A stretch of 64,000 nt of DNA from NCBI GenBank assembly GCA_902729315.2, contig LR746271.1:2998001-3062000 (forward strand), in the 5' to 3' direction. The position numbers and the translations under genes were made by a program. The notes below the pieces were generated by a model that searched no databases, was not told the DNA's origin, and was given only the letters and a program-made list of their open reading frames with translations. Below are positions 30,991-42,635 of this stretch, piece after piece (position 1 is the first letter of the stretch; the number at the start of each line of letters is the position of its first letter). The stretch comes from Spirodela intermedia (taxonomy: Eukaryota > Streptophyta > Magnoliopsida > Alismatales > Araceae).

Positions 30991-33900
30991 CAAGTGATAT
31001 CATAATAAATTTTTCATTCAAATATGCCTTGAGGTACAAAAGCATAGATCAATGAAGATAACACTCCTAAGGTGTGTGTTTTACCATGGAGAGAGTTTAA
31101 CAATTTTCAATAACATCTTAATTAAAGTTTAAAGATGTAAATGAGACACTAAAATAATTTTTAGTATGCATGACAATATTGAGAAATCATCCTCATACTT
31201 ACAAGAATATTGAGTTTAGAGATGAACTAGAAAGTTATTTTCAATGATAATTCCTCTACATTTATTCTTAGAAATTCTAAAAGTTGATGTGAAGATGCCG
31301 ATCATCAAGATTTTTGTACAAAAATTTATTTACCAAACTTTAATAATCATTTGGAAATTAAAGAAATTTTCAATTGATTGGCCGAAATTGAATAATTTTT
31401 TGAGTATATGAAGATTTCATATGAAATATAAGTCAAATAACTTGCTTATAAATTGGTGGAGCCTGTACATGTTGAGAGTAGATAAAGTCCACTCTTGCCA
31501 AGTTAGGAAATGATTTTAATCACATTTGAGGTAAAATAAAGATATTATTTAAATATCAATTTCTTCCACTAGATTGTAAACAAATTCAATATTAACAATA
31601 TAATATTGTAAATAAGATATTAGATCAATAAATTGTAAATTCAATAATGCATAAGAGTTTTACAAATTATCCTCATGAGTTGATTTGACAAAAGTTTGAG
31701 TCATATGATTTTGAGATTTAAACGTGACCTAAGATGGGATATAGAAGAAAATACTATATATTTTTTGTTTTGAAAATTGAATGTAGTTATTACCTCTGAA
31801 TAGGTAGACTGTTAGAGAAAAGTTAAACAAGATCGAAAAAGTTGAGTAAAAAAAATTGAATGTTTAAATAGATAAGTTCAAGTCAACTATTATTTTCTTA
31901 GTCCTTACTAGATAGGGGGTGACATTTGCACCAAAGCTAACCAAAGTAGACTCTTTAGGTAAACTTCTTTAATCAAAAATATTTATGTCCTTAATGTTAC
32001 TCTAAAATATTTATCTCATTAATGTCCCTAATGTTTCAAGTCCAATGTGTGGCCAAAATGTGGCTTATTAAATTTTACGAACTCTGCATTGAAGATAAAA
32101 GAAAATCAAGAGCCAAAATACCGATGTGAGCTTCAAGAAAGTTTTATTGAATCTGATAGTTGTGACTTGCTATCTCATTTATTGATGCTAATACTAGTTT
32201 TTCAAAATGCCGTGCAGAATGAAAAGCAAGTTCTATGATGTTATTGTTGATGATGATACTAGTACAAATATTGTTTCGTTTAATATAGTTTGAAAATTAA
32301 GATTGAAGATATTTACGCTAAATTTGATTGAATTAAAAAAGATAAAATCGAAGACTTTGATTGAAGATAAAGAAAATAAAGAGTCAAAATACCAAGGTGA
32401 GCTTGACATTTTTTTTATCGAATTTGATAATAGAGACTCAATATCTCATTCATTGATGATAAGAAGAAGAAGGTACATAGCAACATTTTTTTTCAGAGTA
32501 CGGTGCATGGTGAAAAATAAGATATATGATGTTATTATTGATAACGATATAGTGAAAATATTCTTTCATTTAATATGATTTGAAATTAAGATTCAAGACA
32601 TTTATATCAAATTGACTGAATTAAAAGTTTATGAAATGAAATTTCTATTGAAAAAATATTTATTGAGGAAGCTTAGTAGAGTGTAGTTGAAATAGAGACA
32701 TGTCATATTATTTTGAGAAGACCTTGACCATTTGATAATGTTGAATATACTACAAAAAATATAATATTTGTGTCTTCTACTAAGATGACAAGAAATTTGT
32801 CTTAGGGTCAATGAAGAAAAGTCATATTGTGAAAGATGAAAATAAAAATAAGTTAGCTTATGTAGATTAATTAAAACGAATTTCTTAGTAAGCTAGATGT
32901 CTAGTCTAAATGATTTCTTATTCAAAAGTTAGATTTAACATTCCAATGGACAAAAGATAATACAGAATCTAATTAAAAAGTATTACTTGATTTTTTTAAT
33001 ATATAAGATATGCATAATCATCTTTTTTTATATGAGATTTCAAGTATCATATTGATTTTTATTCTAAAAGCAAGTTTACCTAATTTGTCACATTATAAGA
33101 TGAACCTAGAGAAAACGAAATTTTATAAACATACATTGAGCTACTATTGAAATGACTAATTAGAGAATGCATGAGTCCATGCTACATTTTTACTCTATTG
33201 CCCTTGAAAAAAGATGAAAACTAGAACATGTATGTCAATATTAGAACTATCAACAAGATCTTATTAAAATATTTCCTTCATATCCCATGACTAAATAATA
33301 TATTTGATATGTCCTGTAATTCAAATTTCTTTTTCAAAGTTGATTTAAAAACTGTATCATCAAAATAGAATTCTATCTAGTGATGAATAGAATACCACTT
33401 TTAAAATAAAAGGTCTATATGAATTGCTGGTTATGCCTTTTGATTTATCAAATACCCTCAGTATTTTTATGAGAATGATGAACTAGGTTTTAAAACTATA
33501 TATTGGAAAAATATTATTCTTTATTTGAATGATATTTTGATATAATAATATTTACAAATAAGAACATATCAATCACCTAAGATCAATATTTCAAGTTCTA
33601 TATGATAATAAATTATGTATAAACTTGAAGAAATACAATCTAATGACCAAAAGTTTGACATTTATGGATTATGTGGTAAGTGTAGAGGATATTGAGGTTG
33701 ATGAAGAGAAAATTTGAACAATTAAAGATTGATCATCGCTACATAATATTAGTAAAATATGCAACTTCTATAGATTAACATATTTTTACATAACTTTTAT
33801 ATGAAATTTATGTTTTATTGTAGGACCAATTACATAATATGGAAGAAATAAAATTTTCAATTGGATTGACAAGAAAGGTAAAAGTTTGAAGTGATTAAAG

Positions 33901-35499
33901 CAAACTTATGTTAGTCCTAATTTTAGTACTAACAATTTTTGATAAATTACTTGAAGTTGAATGTGATGTCTTTATAGTTGGGGTAGCAAATGTGTTATCC
34001 AAGAAGAGACACATTTTATTTTTTATAATGAAAGAACTTCTAATGCTAAAATAATGGATTAACCATGAATTCGAATTTTATGTTGTTGTTTGAGTGTTAC
34101 ACACCTCAAATTATTTAATTTATGGAGAATCTACCTGATTTACTGAATTTTAGTGCTAAAATTAATTAATTATCAAACTACTATTAATATAATGCATGTT
34201 AGATGGATCTCTTTTATTCAAAAAATTACTATTATTATCAAAGGTAAGTTTGGTAAGTTTCTATCCTAAAATTATTGGTTTCATATATCTCAAGGAATCA
34301 TATCAAAATGACAACAATCTTGCCCTAATTTGAATGCTTGTAGGGTTAATGGATTAAGTAAGGATTTTACATACAAAATAATTTTTATTTCGTGGAAATT
34401 ATTTATGCATGTTGAAAATATACTTTCAGAGGATTTGGATGGCATTTGGGTCATAATAAGACCTTACATTTGATTGAAGAATTATATTATTCACCTTAGT
34501 TCATAAAATATGGGGAAAATTTTGTGCAAAAATGTTAGGTTTGTTAAGTAAAAAAGGTGCAAAATTAGAACATGGATTTGCATATTCAAATACAGATGTT
34601 AGATTGACTATGGGTTGACATTTTAATAGACCTTGGTTTAGGCCTACCTTTAGCCCAAGAGGAATAGAATTAGTTTTCATGGTTGTGTATAGATTCATCA
34701 AAAAAATGTTTATTTATGTGATGTGTCTAAGTCTATTATTCATGATAGATATTTGAATTTTTTTTGTCACTTTTTAACAAACTCTTTGAAAAATGTTTGA
34801 CACTTTCTTAAAATTCAATAGTATTAGTCATCCACAAACAAATTGTCAAATAGATTTGGTTAGGATGACACCTAGAAAATTTATTTCAGTGTATTTTGAT
34901 AGAAAAACCAAGATAGTGAGAATTTAATTCAATATGTTTATAACTTAATGATTAATTAGTCAATTAATCAATCCCCATTTTATATTTTCCTCAGATTATG
35001 TTATATCTACTTAATATATTTAGACATGCAAGAATGAGTATTCATGCGAATGATATAACATACGACATCAAAATAATCCACAAAGCAGCCCTAAAAAATC
35101 TCTCGACAAACAACGATGATGTATAACAGCAATATATGAGAAAAAAAGGAAGAAAACATTTGATGTGTGTAACCTAATTATGGTCTTCTTGTAGATTGAG
35201 TGATTTCCAACAGATATTACAAGTTGAAGCTGAAAAAATATAAATTGTTTAGAGTTTTACACAAAATTAACAAGAAAATTAATCTTTCAAATGATATGAC
35301 TATTTCAAATATTTTTAATATAAGTGATACATATGACTAATATGACACTTTAAATGAAGATTCGAAGATGAGTTCCTTTCAAGCAAGAGAGACTAAAGTA
35401 GTGTAAAATGCATAAGCTAAAGAAGAGTTCAGAATTAGAGGCTGAATTATTTTAGAATTGGACTAAAACCTATGTGGGCCCCAATAGAGCATTTGTTGA

Positions 35500-35915
35500 A
35501 AGTATGTTTAAAATTTACTTTCTATCATTTTAAAATCTATTTTGATTTTGTTCAAAGTTTGTTCTAAGATTTGTTCTTGATCCTTTGCCAATATCTGCTT
35601 AAGATATGTTTAACCTTTTGGAAGCATCCTGCCTCTGTTTTGGATATATAAAGGTTTCCTATTGTAATTTGATGAGTAGTTAAAATATTACTAGTTTTTT
35701 TTTCTTGTGAGCTTAACCTCTTTATGCTTACGGATTCAAGCACCTCTTGAAAATTAAATAGTTCCTTTTTTGATAATTTAGATTTAATATCACTCTTATA
35801 GATTTAATGGTTAAAGTTTCTAGTTATGTAATTTAAAATATATTTTTCTTCAAGTTTCGTGATTTGTGAATGTAAGCATAGATCTTATTATCATCTGCAT
35901 CAACATTGCACCATT
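35500..35915 (+). repeat. 3' LTR of the gypsy element
   Basis: Partner of 30596-30990. A TGGATATATAAAGG box at about 35649 and the sequence TTTTTCTTGTGAG downstream sit in the same relative places as in the 5' copy. The end is near CATCAACATTGCACC. Confidence 0.7.
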
Positions 35916-35939
35916 TATCACTATAAAGATGAAGTACGT

Positions 35940-35972
<33 letters not shown>

Positions 35973-36312
35973 TTACTTTTAATAATGTTAATTTAGAACA
36001 TAGAAAATAAAAGTTTATACCGGCTTAGTAGACTAAAGATGACATGTTAACGCAAGATATGAAAAGGTCAGCTCTTCTCCCTCCCTCAGCTTTGATTTAC
36101 GTCGGATTATGTACCTCCCTGAGTTACGTTGACACTCAGCGCAGCTAATGTAACTCTGGGTTGACCCAACCATAGAATATGCCAGGTGTTAACAAGGATC
36201 TGCCAATCCCAGTCGCTTGTCCCAAGGGAGGAAGTGAGAGCATCAAGCAGAAGAGAAATGATGTCTCCCAAGAACGAAATGGAAAGAAAGGACCGACCAA
36301 GCAAGCTCCACC
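35916..36312. other. Spacer with CT microsatellite; SRP72 3' flank
   Basis: A C-run followed by a CT repeat covers about 35940-35971. The rest, up to the SRP72 stop codon, is balanced and probably contains the SRP72 3' UTR (minus strand). Confidence 0.5.
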
Positions 36313-39300
36313 TTAAGACCTAGACTTCTTCCTCCCCTTCCCCGAGGTCCTCGCCGGCTCAGAGCTGGCCGCGGAGGCGCCGCCGCCCTTGCCAGCGCTC
36401 ACTCCACCATGACCTGGTTTGGCGCCGGAGCCACCAGTGGGATTGACGCCGGCGGCCGCGGCGGCTTCGTTCTTCTCTCTCACGACGGCTCCCTGGGAGC
36501 CCCTCACCTGGTGGCGTTTGTCCTTCCTCTTGGGGCGATAGGTGGACCTCTCCCTCCTCGGGAGCCACCTCTCGGGGTCTGGCTGCGGGCCGGGGTTTGC
36601 CGGGTCGAAGCCCTTTGGGTACCTAGGCTTCCTCTTCCTCTTCTTCTTCCTGCTCCGATCCTTCACAGCTCCTCCTCCGGCGGCCTCCTCCACCGCCTTT
36701 GTCCCCCTCGGCACGGCGGTGCCGTCCACCAGCTTTGCCCCGGAGGTCTTCTCTAGGCTCTCCACGTCGATCCCCTTCAGCCCCGGCAGTGGCCTCAGAC
36801 GCTTCTCATAGGCCTCCGCCTTCCCGGTGTCAGTGCGGGCCACCGTCTTCACCAGCCCCGCCAGCGCCTCGTCGCCGCCGCCCTGGCTCGTGAACAGCTC
36901 CTCGTAGAGCCTCGCCGCCTCCTCCTCCCGCCCGTGGCCGAGCTTGTAGGATGCGGCCTCGTGGGTGAGCACCGCCAGGGCAGTGGCAGCGCCACCGCCC
37001 TCCTCCGTCATGGCGTTCCGCCACCACTCAACGGCCGAATCCAGCGCCGCGGCAGCACCGACGAGGTCACCGGCGCGCTCCCGGAGGGCGACGATGGTGG
37101 CGACGGTGGCGGGCATGTGCTGTATGCCAGGGATCCTAGCCAGGGACTCCGCCGCGAGCTTGGCGTGGCCGGCGGCGGCGGCTATTTGGGCTCGAGCGAG
37201 GAGGGCGTGCTGGGCCTTTTCCGGGAGCCGGTCGGCGAACTGCCCGAGGACCTCCTCCGCCTTTAGGATGTTCTTCCCTCTGACGAAGACCGCGGCCTGC
37301 AGCAGCACCGGCGAGATGCACTCGGGGAAGGTCGACGATAGAAAAGATACCAGCTCCTGAGCCTGTAAGAAGAAACACACATGAATATGGGGTGAATTCC
37401 AGACTATAGATAGGTAAAGATTGCAAGTGATATATATCGTGGGGGGAAAAAAAGGGATGAAGAAAAGGAAGTGAATTCTGCAGCATTAAACGACTGGAAC
37501 TCCAGAATCTAACTAGCTTGCAGAAGAAGAAGCAACCAAACCTGATCCAACTTGTTAGCCTGCAGAAGCAGAAGCACCCGATTCGAGTAAATAGCTTCCT
37601 TTTGCCGAGCAAAGAGCTTGAACTCAAGACCGTTAGCAAGCTGGAAATGGCGTTTGGTGTCATCTTTCTTCACCAATTGATCGAGCTTTCTCAGGCTGTC
37701 CGAGACCTCCTTGGTGCCCTTTAATGCGATAAGGTTGTTCGTAGCCACTGCAATCGATGAAGCATCGGCTACCTTGTTTACTATATCTGAGTAGACCTGA
37801 AGGGCTTCCTCAGGATGCCCCTGTAACTGAAAAAAAAGAAGAAAAGAAAGACAAAAGGTACTTCAGCATCAGAGATTATCATCATCTTTTTTCAGTTTTG
37901 GAGAGCAACTAGAGAGAACATTCACCTGCTGAACATAAGCAAGCTGGACGGCTATAGGAGCAAGTTCGTTCTCTATCTCATCATCCATGAAATCGTCCTC
38001 CATTAGCGTCTCTTGACCAATTCTAACAAGAGCAGCCCACTTTAGAAATATACACATAAATTTAGATTATTTCTCTCGGAATTTTCTCTATGACACAGAA
38101 ATAAATCAATGCACATATAGCTTATCAAGAATAAAAAATTATTCAAGTGTCAGAACTGTTCTAGGCTAAATGAAGGGCTCAAAACTGTCTCCATGTCGCC
38201 AATTAATCCAGAGGAGCAGTTAGTTACCTTCGGGCCGAAAGCAACATCTGTTCAGCATCTGAATATTGCTTCTTTTCAATCAAGGAGCATGCAAAGTTAT
38301 ATGCAATCTCGAAGCTGCCGGATGGTTTAACCTTGAGCGCGTCCATCATTTTTTGTACTTCAGAGGCCCTTCCAGCCGAAATTAAAGCGGCTATTATGTT
38401 TGTCTTTAGATCCAAAGAGTCGATCTTGAACTTACGAAGCTTCTCATAGCTCTCCACACAAACGTCCATTCTCCCCAACCGGTAGAGGATCTGTGATTCT
38501 AATTGGAGATGCATAGAATTCTTCTCCTGAGCTTCTAAACACTCCAGAGCTTCATGTAGCTTGTTCTGCCTGTACAGGCAGTAAGCCTAGAACCAGCAAC
38601 AGAGAATGAGAGGGAAGATCCTTGTTCACAGTATAGATTTAGGACAGTGCTCAGAGGCCAAAAAGGCAAATCACAGAAACTAGTTCAGCAAAATCAAGCT
38701 TAAAATGCCTTGAAAATAGGAGAGCACTTCATCGCTTAAAGAAAAAGGCGAGGGAGGCAGACTCGAATTAGCATATAGTAGTCGTGAAATGCTTTTGATG
38801 ATGGATGTAAATCCATGGTTGCCCTCATTTAGTAAGCTCATGGGTCCCTGCCATTTTGTGCCATGCTCGGTTTTTGAGATTTTGAACTGCTCTATTAATT
38901 TTCAATCTTCCAGACACGGCCATGAAACCAAAAGTGAATAAAATAGGAGCTGTTCTGTTTAACGGAAATTTAAAACAACACGCTATCTCATATCAGGTAA
39001 AATTCAAAAACAGGCATCAGGCCACAAAGGTTTCCTTAAAGAATGATCCATGCTAACAGAAGGCAGGCAGAGATGAACTGCTTCTACAGCTTACGAAATT
39101 TTCAAAAAAATGTGAAGATCAAGTTAGATGAACACAACTCAGGATAAAGTTTGAGTGCGGAGCTTTTCATAATCTGAACTAATGATTCTTATATTGAGTT
39201 TTGAAAAAGAGCTTCGACCAAATATTGTGGATCTTCAACTGCCTCTCTTCTAGCTTATACTTATCTGAATCGAATCAGATAAAAAATTATAAATTGAGTT

Positions 39301-41020
39301 TGTATTTTCAAGCACCAAGGTGTAATCCTCAGAAACCAACCTTGATGAGCGAGTGCAGCTTAAACAGACATGCCAAGGATTTAGAAGGATGCCTAATTCC
39401 TGTTGAAGAAGACTCTGGGCTCAAAACTTAATCCTAAGAAGGTAGTGTAGTCAACATAGCAAAACAACAAACCGCATTATAAGTTGTGGTCAACAAACCG
39501 CTCAAAATGAAAATCAAGAATACCGACATTCAACCCCTGATCAGGATGAAGTATCATCTCATCGTTACTGACATGTGAAGGATATTAACAGATAATCTAT
39601 TCAGTAATCTCAAATTTTAACTACATCACGGTTAAAAATGTGGGAGATAGGATGAATAAGTTTCTTGCATGTCTAGTAGATGAAATGGCATATTTCACTA
39701 ACAAAAAGTGAAACCCACTGTGCGTGTCCTTTTTTAGAAAGAACTATATGTATACAATAGTAGTCATAGCCCTCACGATTTTTCTTATATTTCAGTGATT
39801 GGAAAATCATACATCACGTGATTGTCTCCCAGTTTCTCTCGAAGAAAGGGAAAGAACATCCCTCACAATATATCGGCAAGTATATTTTGTATCAACAGAA
39901 AAATAGCCATCTCCATTCCTAGAAGGCAATATCTTTCTCAGGCGGTGAAGGCAGAAGACTTACACAAAAGGAGAACAAGGCAAGCGCAACTACCTTAGCG
40001 TTTCAGACGTAATATAGTTTGTCTTGAGGAAGCCATTGTGTATGATTTGCTATATGAATATTTATATATACATGCATTAGAGACTAATTTATATAAACAA
40101 ACTGATCCAACCAGGGCTAGGTTTCTATAACGAAGTAAAATAATTCGAAAAATATGACCTGAAAGAAGAAAATTATAAAATGCCAATATTTGTGAAGCTA
40201 AAGGTCTTACCTTTAATGGGAGGCTAATCTGATTAAAAAAATGTTTTAGATTCAACTTCAAATAAGAAATTACGCACCGTGTGTATGAATAGAGTAGCGA
40301 ATCAGTCTACAAAAAGCATAGAGTGGACAAAAAGTTTTGAACTCAGAAAAGGCCATTTCACGTTTTAATTCTCAACAAAAGAAATGAGACAGAGCATTGC
40401 ATTTATCTGTATACATCTCCTCTAGAAAGAAGAACTATTTGCAAATTCTTCATGCGTGACCAAAAGAAATAGAAAGAGGCATGCGCCAATGAATCTTATA
40501 AAAGATTCCTATTAAAATAAGGTCGACCTCCAAACGTTTGCCAGACAATTAAATCGAACCTTCTCACCAAGAACAAAAAGCAAAAATAACGCATCGGACA
40601 GATCTCCACTTGCATACCTTGTAGAAGCCAAGGTCCTGGAGTCCCTTAGTTGTATCCGCCGGAATAGACAATAGCGCACGGTCGATGGCATCGGCCTTGA
40701 TCAGAGCCACCACCTTGCACCGGAGCGCATCCTCGTCGCCTGGTACCGCCTCCAGCACTAGAGAAGGAAATGGAAAATTGAGGGAAGAATTAAGGTGATA
40801 CGAAGAGAAGTGATGGAATCCGAGGCGAGGAGGGAGAAGAAGAGCAGCTGCCGCCGGGCCTGCATCCGGCGATACCTTGATCCGCGACCTTGGCCGCCTG
40901 CTTGTACTCAAACGCCTGGATGTGGCGGTGAAGGGCAGAGAAGAGGTCCTCCACTTGGACGGCCGGCGCTGCGGCTGCGGCCGCCGGCGCCGCTGGCTTC
41001 GCCTTCCCCTTAGGCGGCAT
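36313..41020 (-). CDS. SRP72: Signal recognition particle 72 kDa subunit (SRP72)
   Basis: Six exons: 41020-40876, 40757-40618, 38586-38228, 38022-37926, 37826-37542 and 37362-36313. Total 2076 bp, 691 aa, in the SRP72 range. The N-terminus is MPPKGKAKP followed by an Ala-rich stretch. The middle is helical TPR-type sequence, for example KAYCLYRQNKLHEALECLEA and LYRLGRMDVCVESYEKL, which docks SRP68. The C-terminal 7S RNA-binding region is at about 581-632: KKKRKRKPRYPKGFDPANPG, then DPERWLP and RRERSTYRPKRKDKR. The last 60 residues are Gly/Ala/Lys-rich. The protein is part of the cytosolic particle that delivers ribosomes to the ER. All phases close. Intron 2 (38587-40617) is 2 kb and AT-rich. 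The final exon has very high GC, unlike the exons before it. Confidence 0.95.
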
Positions 41021-42635
41021 GGTTGGGAGCGAGAGAGAGAGAGAGTCTGCAGTAAAAGGATCCGGAGTGGATGGGAAAACATGGATATCTAAATCGTCAT
41101 CTACCGTCGGATCTGAAGATGAAGGCATGATAGCAAATAAACAATATAAGAGGTTCGAACGAACACCACTGCCGGGGGGACATTACTACGATAAAAATAC
41201 TTCGAGTTACCGTCTCCCCGGGACAAAAAACTAAGCACATCTTTCTCTCTCTTACAAATCCAACGGTGGGCATTGCATTCGGATCCATCGTTTAATGAGA
41301 CCAGAGTCTCTCTCTCTCTCTCTCTAATAATCAAATGCCGGCTTGAGCTTAATGTGAGGTTCATATTCCAAAATGTGTTTTATTGAGGCAATTAATAGGG
41401 TTTTGGCCCTCACAGGACGGAATGTTTACTTAGTATTTACCTGGTTATTTCTATCAGCTTTTTATTTTTTTAAAATCCGAGCAGAATATTTTAGGTTATC
41501 TAAATTATTTGTTTTTTTAGTCAGATTATTGCGCGTTGGAGAGAGAGAGAGAAAGAGGGAGTCCCTCTGTCGCACGGCGTGGATCTGTGTGGGCTCGGGG
41601 ACGACCCGCTTTGATAACCGGACGACGACGAGGGGGAGTTGGTCTTCTAGTTCGTGGAGGGGAGAGCCGCCAAACCCTCTCTGTCCTCGGGTTTTAATTC
41701 TCAGAGCCGGCCAGGCCGTGGAAATCGTCCTCTTCCATCCCGGGCAACTGCTCCTACGTCGACCTGCAAGTGATCCCCCCCCCCCCCCTTTTCTCTCTCT
41801 CTCTCTCGCCCTTTTCTTCCTCCGTAGCACATCGTATCAGAAGCAGCGAGGCGGCGGCAACCTGAGAAGGGCGTGGAGTCCTTCTCGGGTGGATCGAAGG
41901 GTTGATTGTTAGTTATCGTCTTCCGCTATGAGGGGGTGAGGGGCTCTCCAAAACGACGAGAATGGAGCGAATGGAAAGAGCATCCCTTCTGCTCTTCTGA
42001 CCTTTTCCTCTCGTGGGTGGGCCTCTTTAGCCCCCCTCCCCTTCTTTTTCCCCCCCCTTAGTTCTGTGTCTGAGATATTGATGCCCCGTTCTATTTTCGG
42101 ATCATCGGCAGATTGGCCTTGCGCGGCGCCTGATTTCCTTCTTGGAGGTTGGGTTCTCGGCGGCGGAAGCTGAACAAAGAAGGCGGACGAGGAGCTCCAC
42201 CCGATTCGGTCGGTGATGTATCTCTTCCCTTCCTCGATTCCCGTTTTCCGCGAAAAATGGGGTTTATCTCTGCGGCGAGTTCGGCTCCTCTTGATCCTCT
42301 GAGAAAATGGTGTCCTGTCCTTCACAGGTTTCGGGGCCTTCACTCCCTCTGTTCATCTTTTCTTTCTCCGCGTGAGAGGGGGTGGTTCTCGCCTCTCTGG
42401 AGGAGGAGGAGAAGGAGGAGGAGGAGAAGAAGAAGAAGAAGAAGGCTTAATACAGTGATTTCTATCCCTGATGGACTGAAGGATGCTATACAGCACGTAG
42501 AGTCTTCGTCTCTCTATTGAAAGCTCGCTCAGAAATGGCTGCTGCTCTCACTGTAATGGAAGCTTGATTCGATTGGCAGCAGAGAGCTTTCGATTAGCAG
42601 ACTTCGGGCTCTTTCTAAGAAATCCTCTTGCGGAA
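41021..42635. other. Divergent promoter region of SRP72 and the PP2A B' gene
   Basis: SRP72 (-) and the PP2A subunit gene (+) start away from each other across 1.6 kb. GA/CT runs occur at about 41029-41044, 41309-41328, 41540-41555 and 41786-41808, and a C-run at 41775-41787. A purine (GAG/GAA) repeat fills about 42398-42446. 41530-42630 is GC-moderate and looks like the transcribed leader of the PP2A gene, likely with a 5'-UTR intron. I see no separate gene. Confidence 0.5.

Larger units (their letters stand above)
30596..35915 (+). mobile_element. Ty3/gypsy LTR retroelement, complete in outline but heavily decayed
   Basis: Both LTRs are recognisable (about 30596-30990 and 35500-35915) and the coding domains lie between them in canonical gypsy order. 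Gag: 31180-31700, where the family's FLDWL and VKLLAYKL positions are readable through stops. Protease: 32400-32830, MVKNKIYDVIIDND. Reverse transcriptase: 33140-33900, including GLYELLVMPFDLSN near 33415 and a LNLKKYNLM-like stretch near 33620. Integrase: 34400-34870, GGFGWHLGHNKTLHLIEE then SHPQTNCQIDLV. A C-terminal stretch at 35100-35400 fits the end of the polyprotein. Every domain is shattered by stops and frameshifts, and the whole block is extremely AT-rich. A PBS-like TGATATCATAAT lies at 30995-31006. It is an old, dead insertion between PUX1 and SRP72. Confidence 0.88.

Noticed and set aside
41373-42520. Frames of 120-180 codons upstream of the PP2A gene
   Set aside because: Low-complexity CT or GAG/GAA-repeat translations in the leader region, with no family match.
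42564-42635. Upstream extension of the PP2A B' frame by 24 codons
   Set aside because: The family starts at MIKQILG; the added residues are not conserved.
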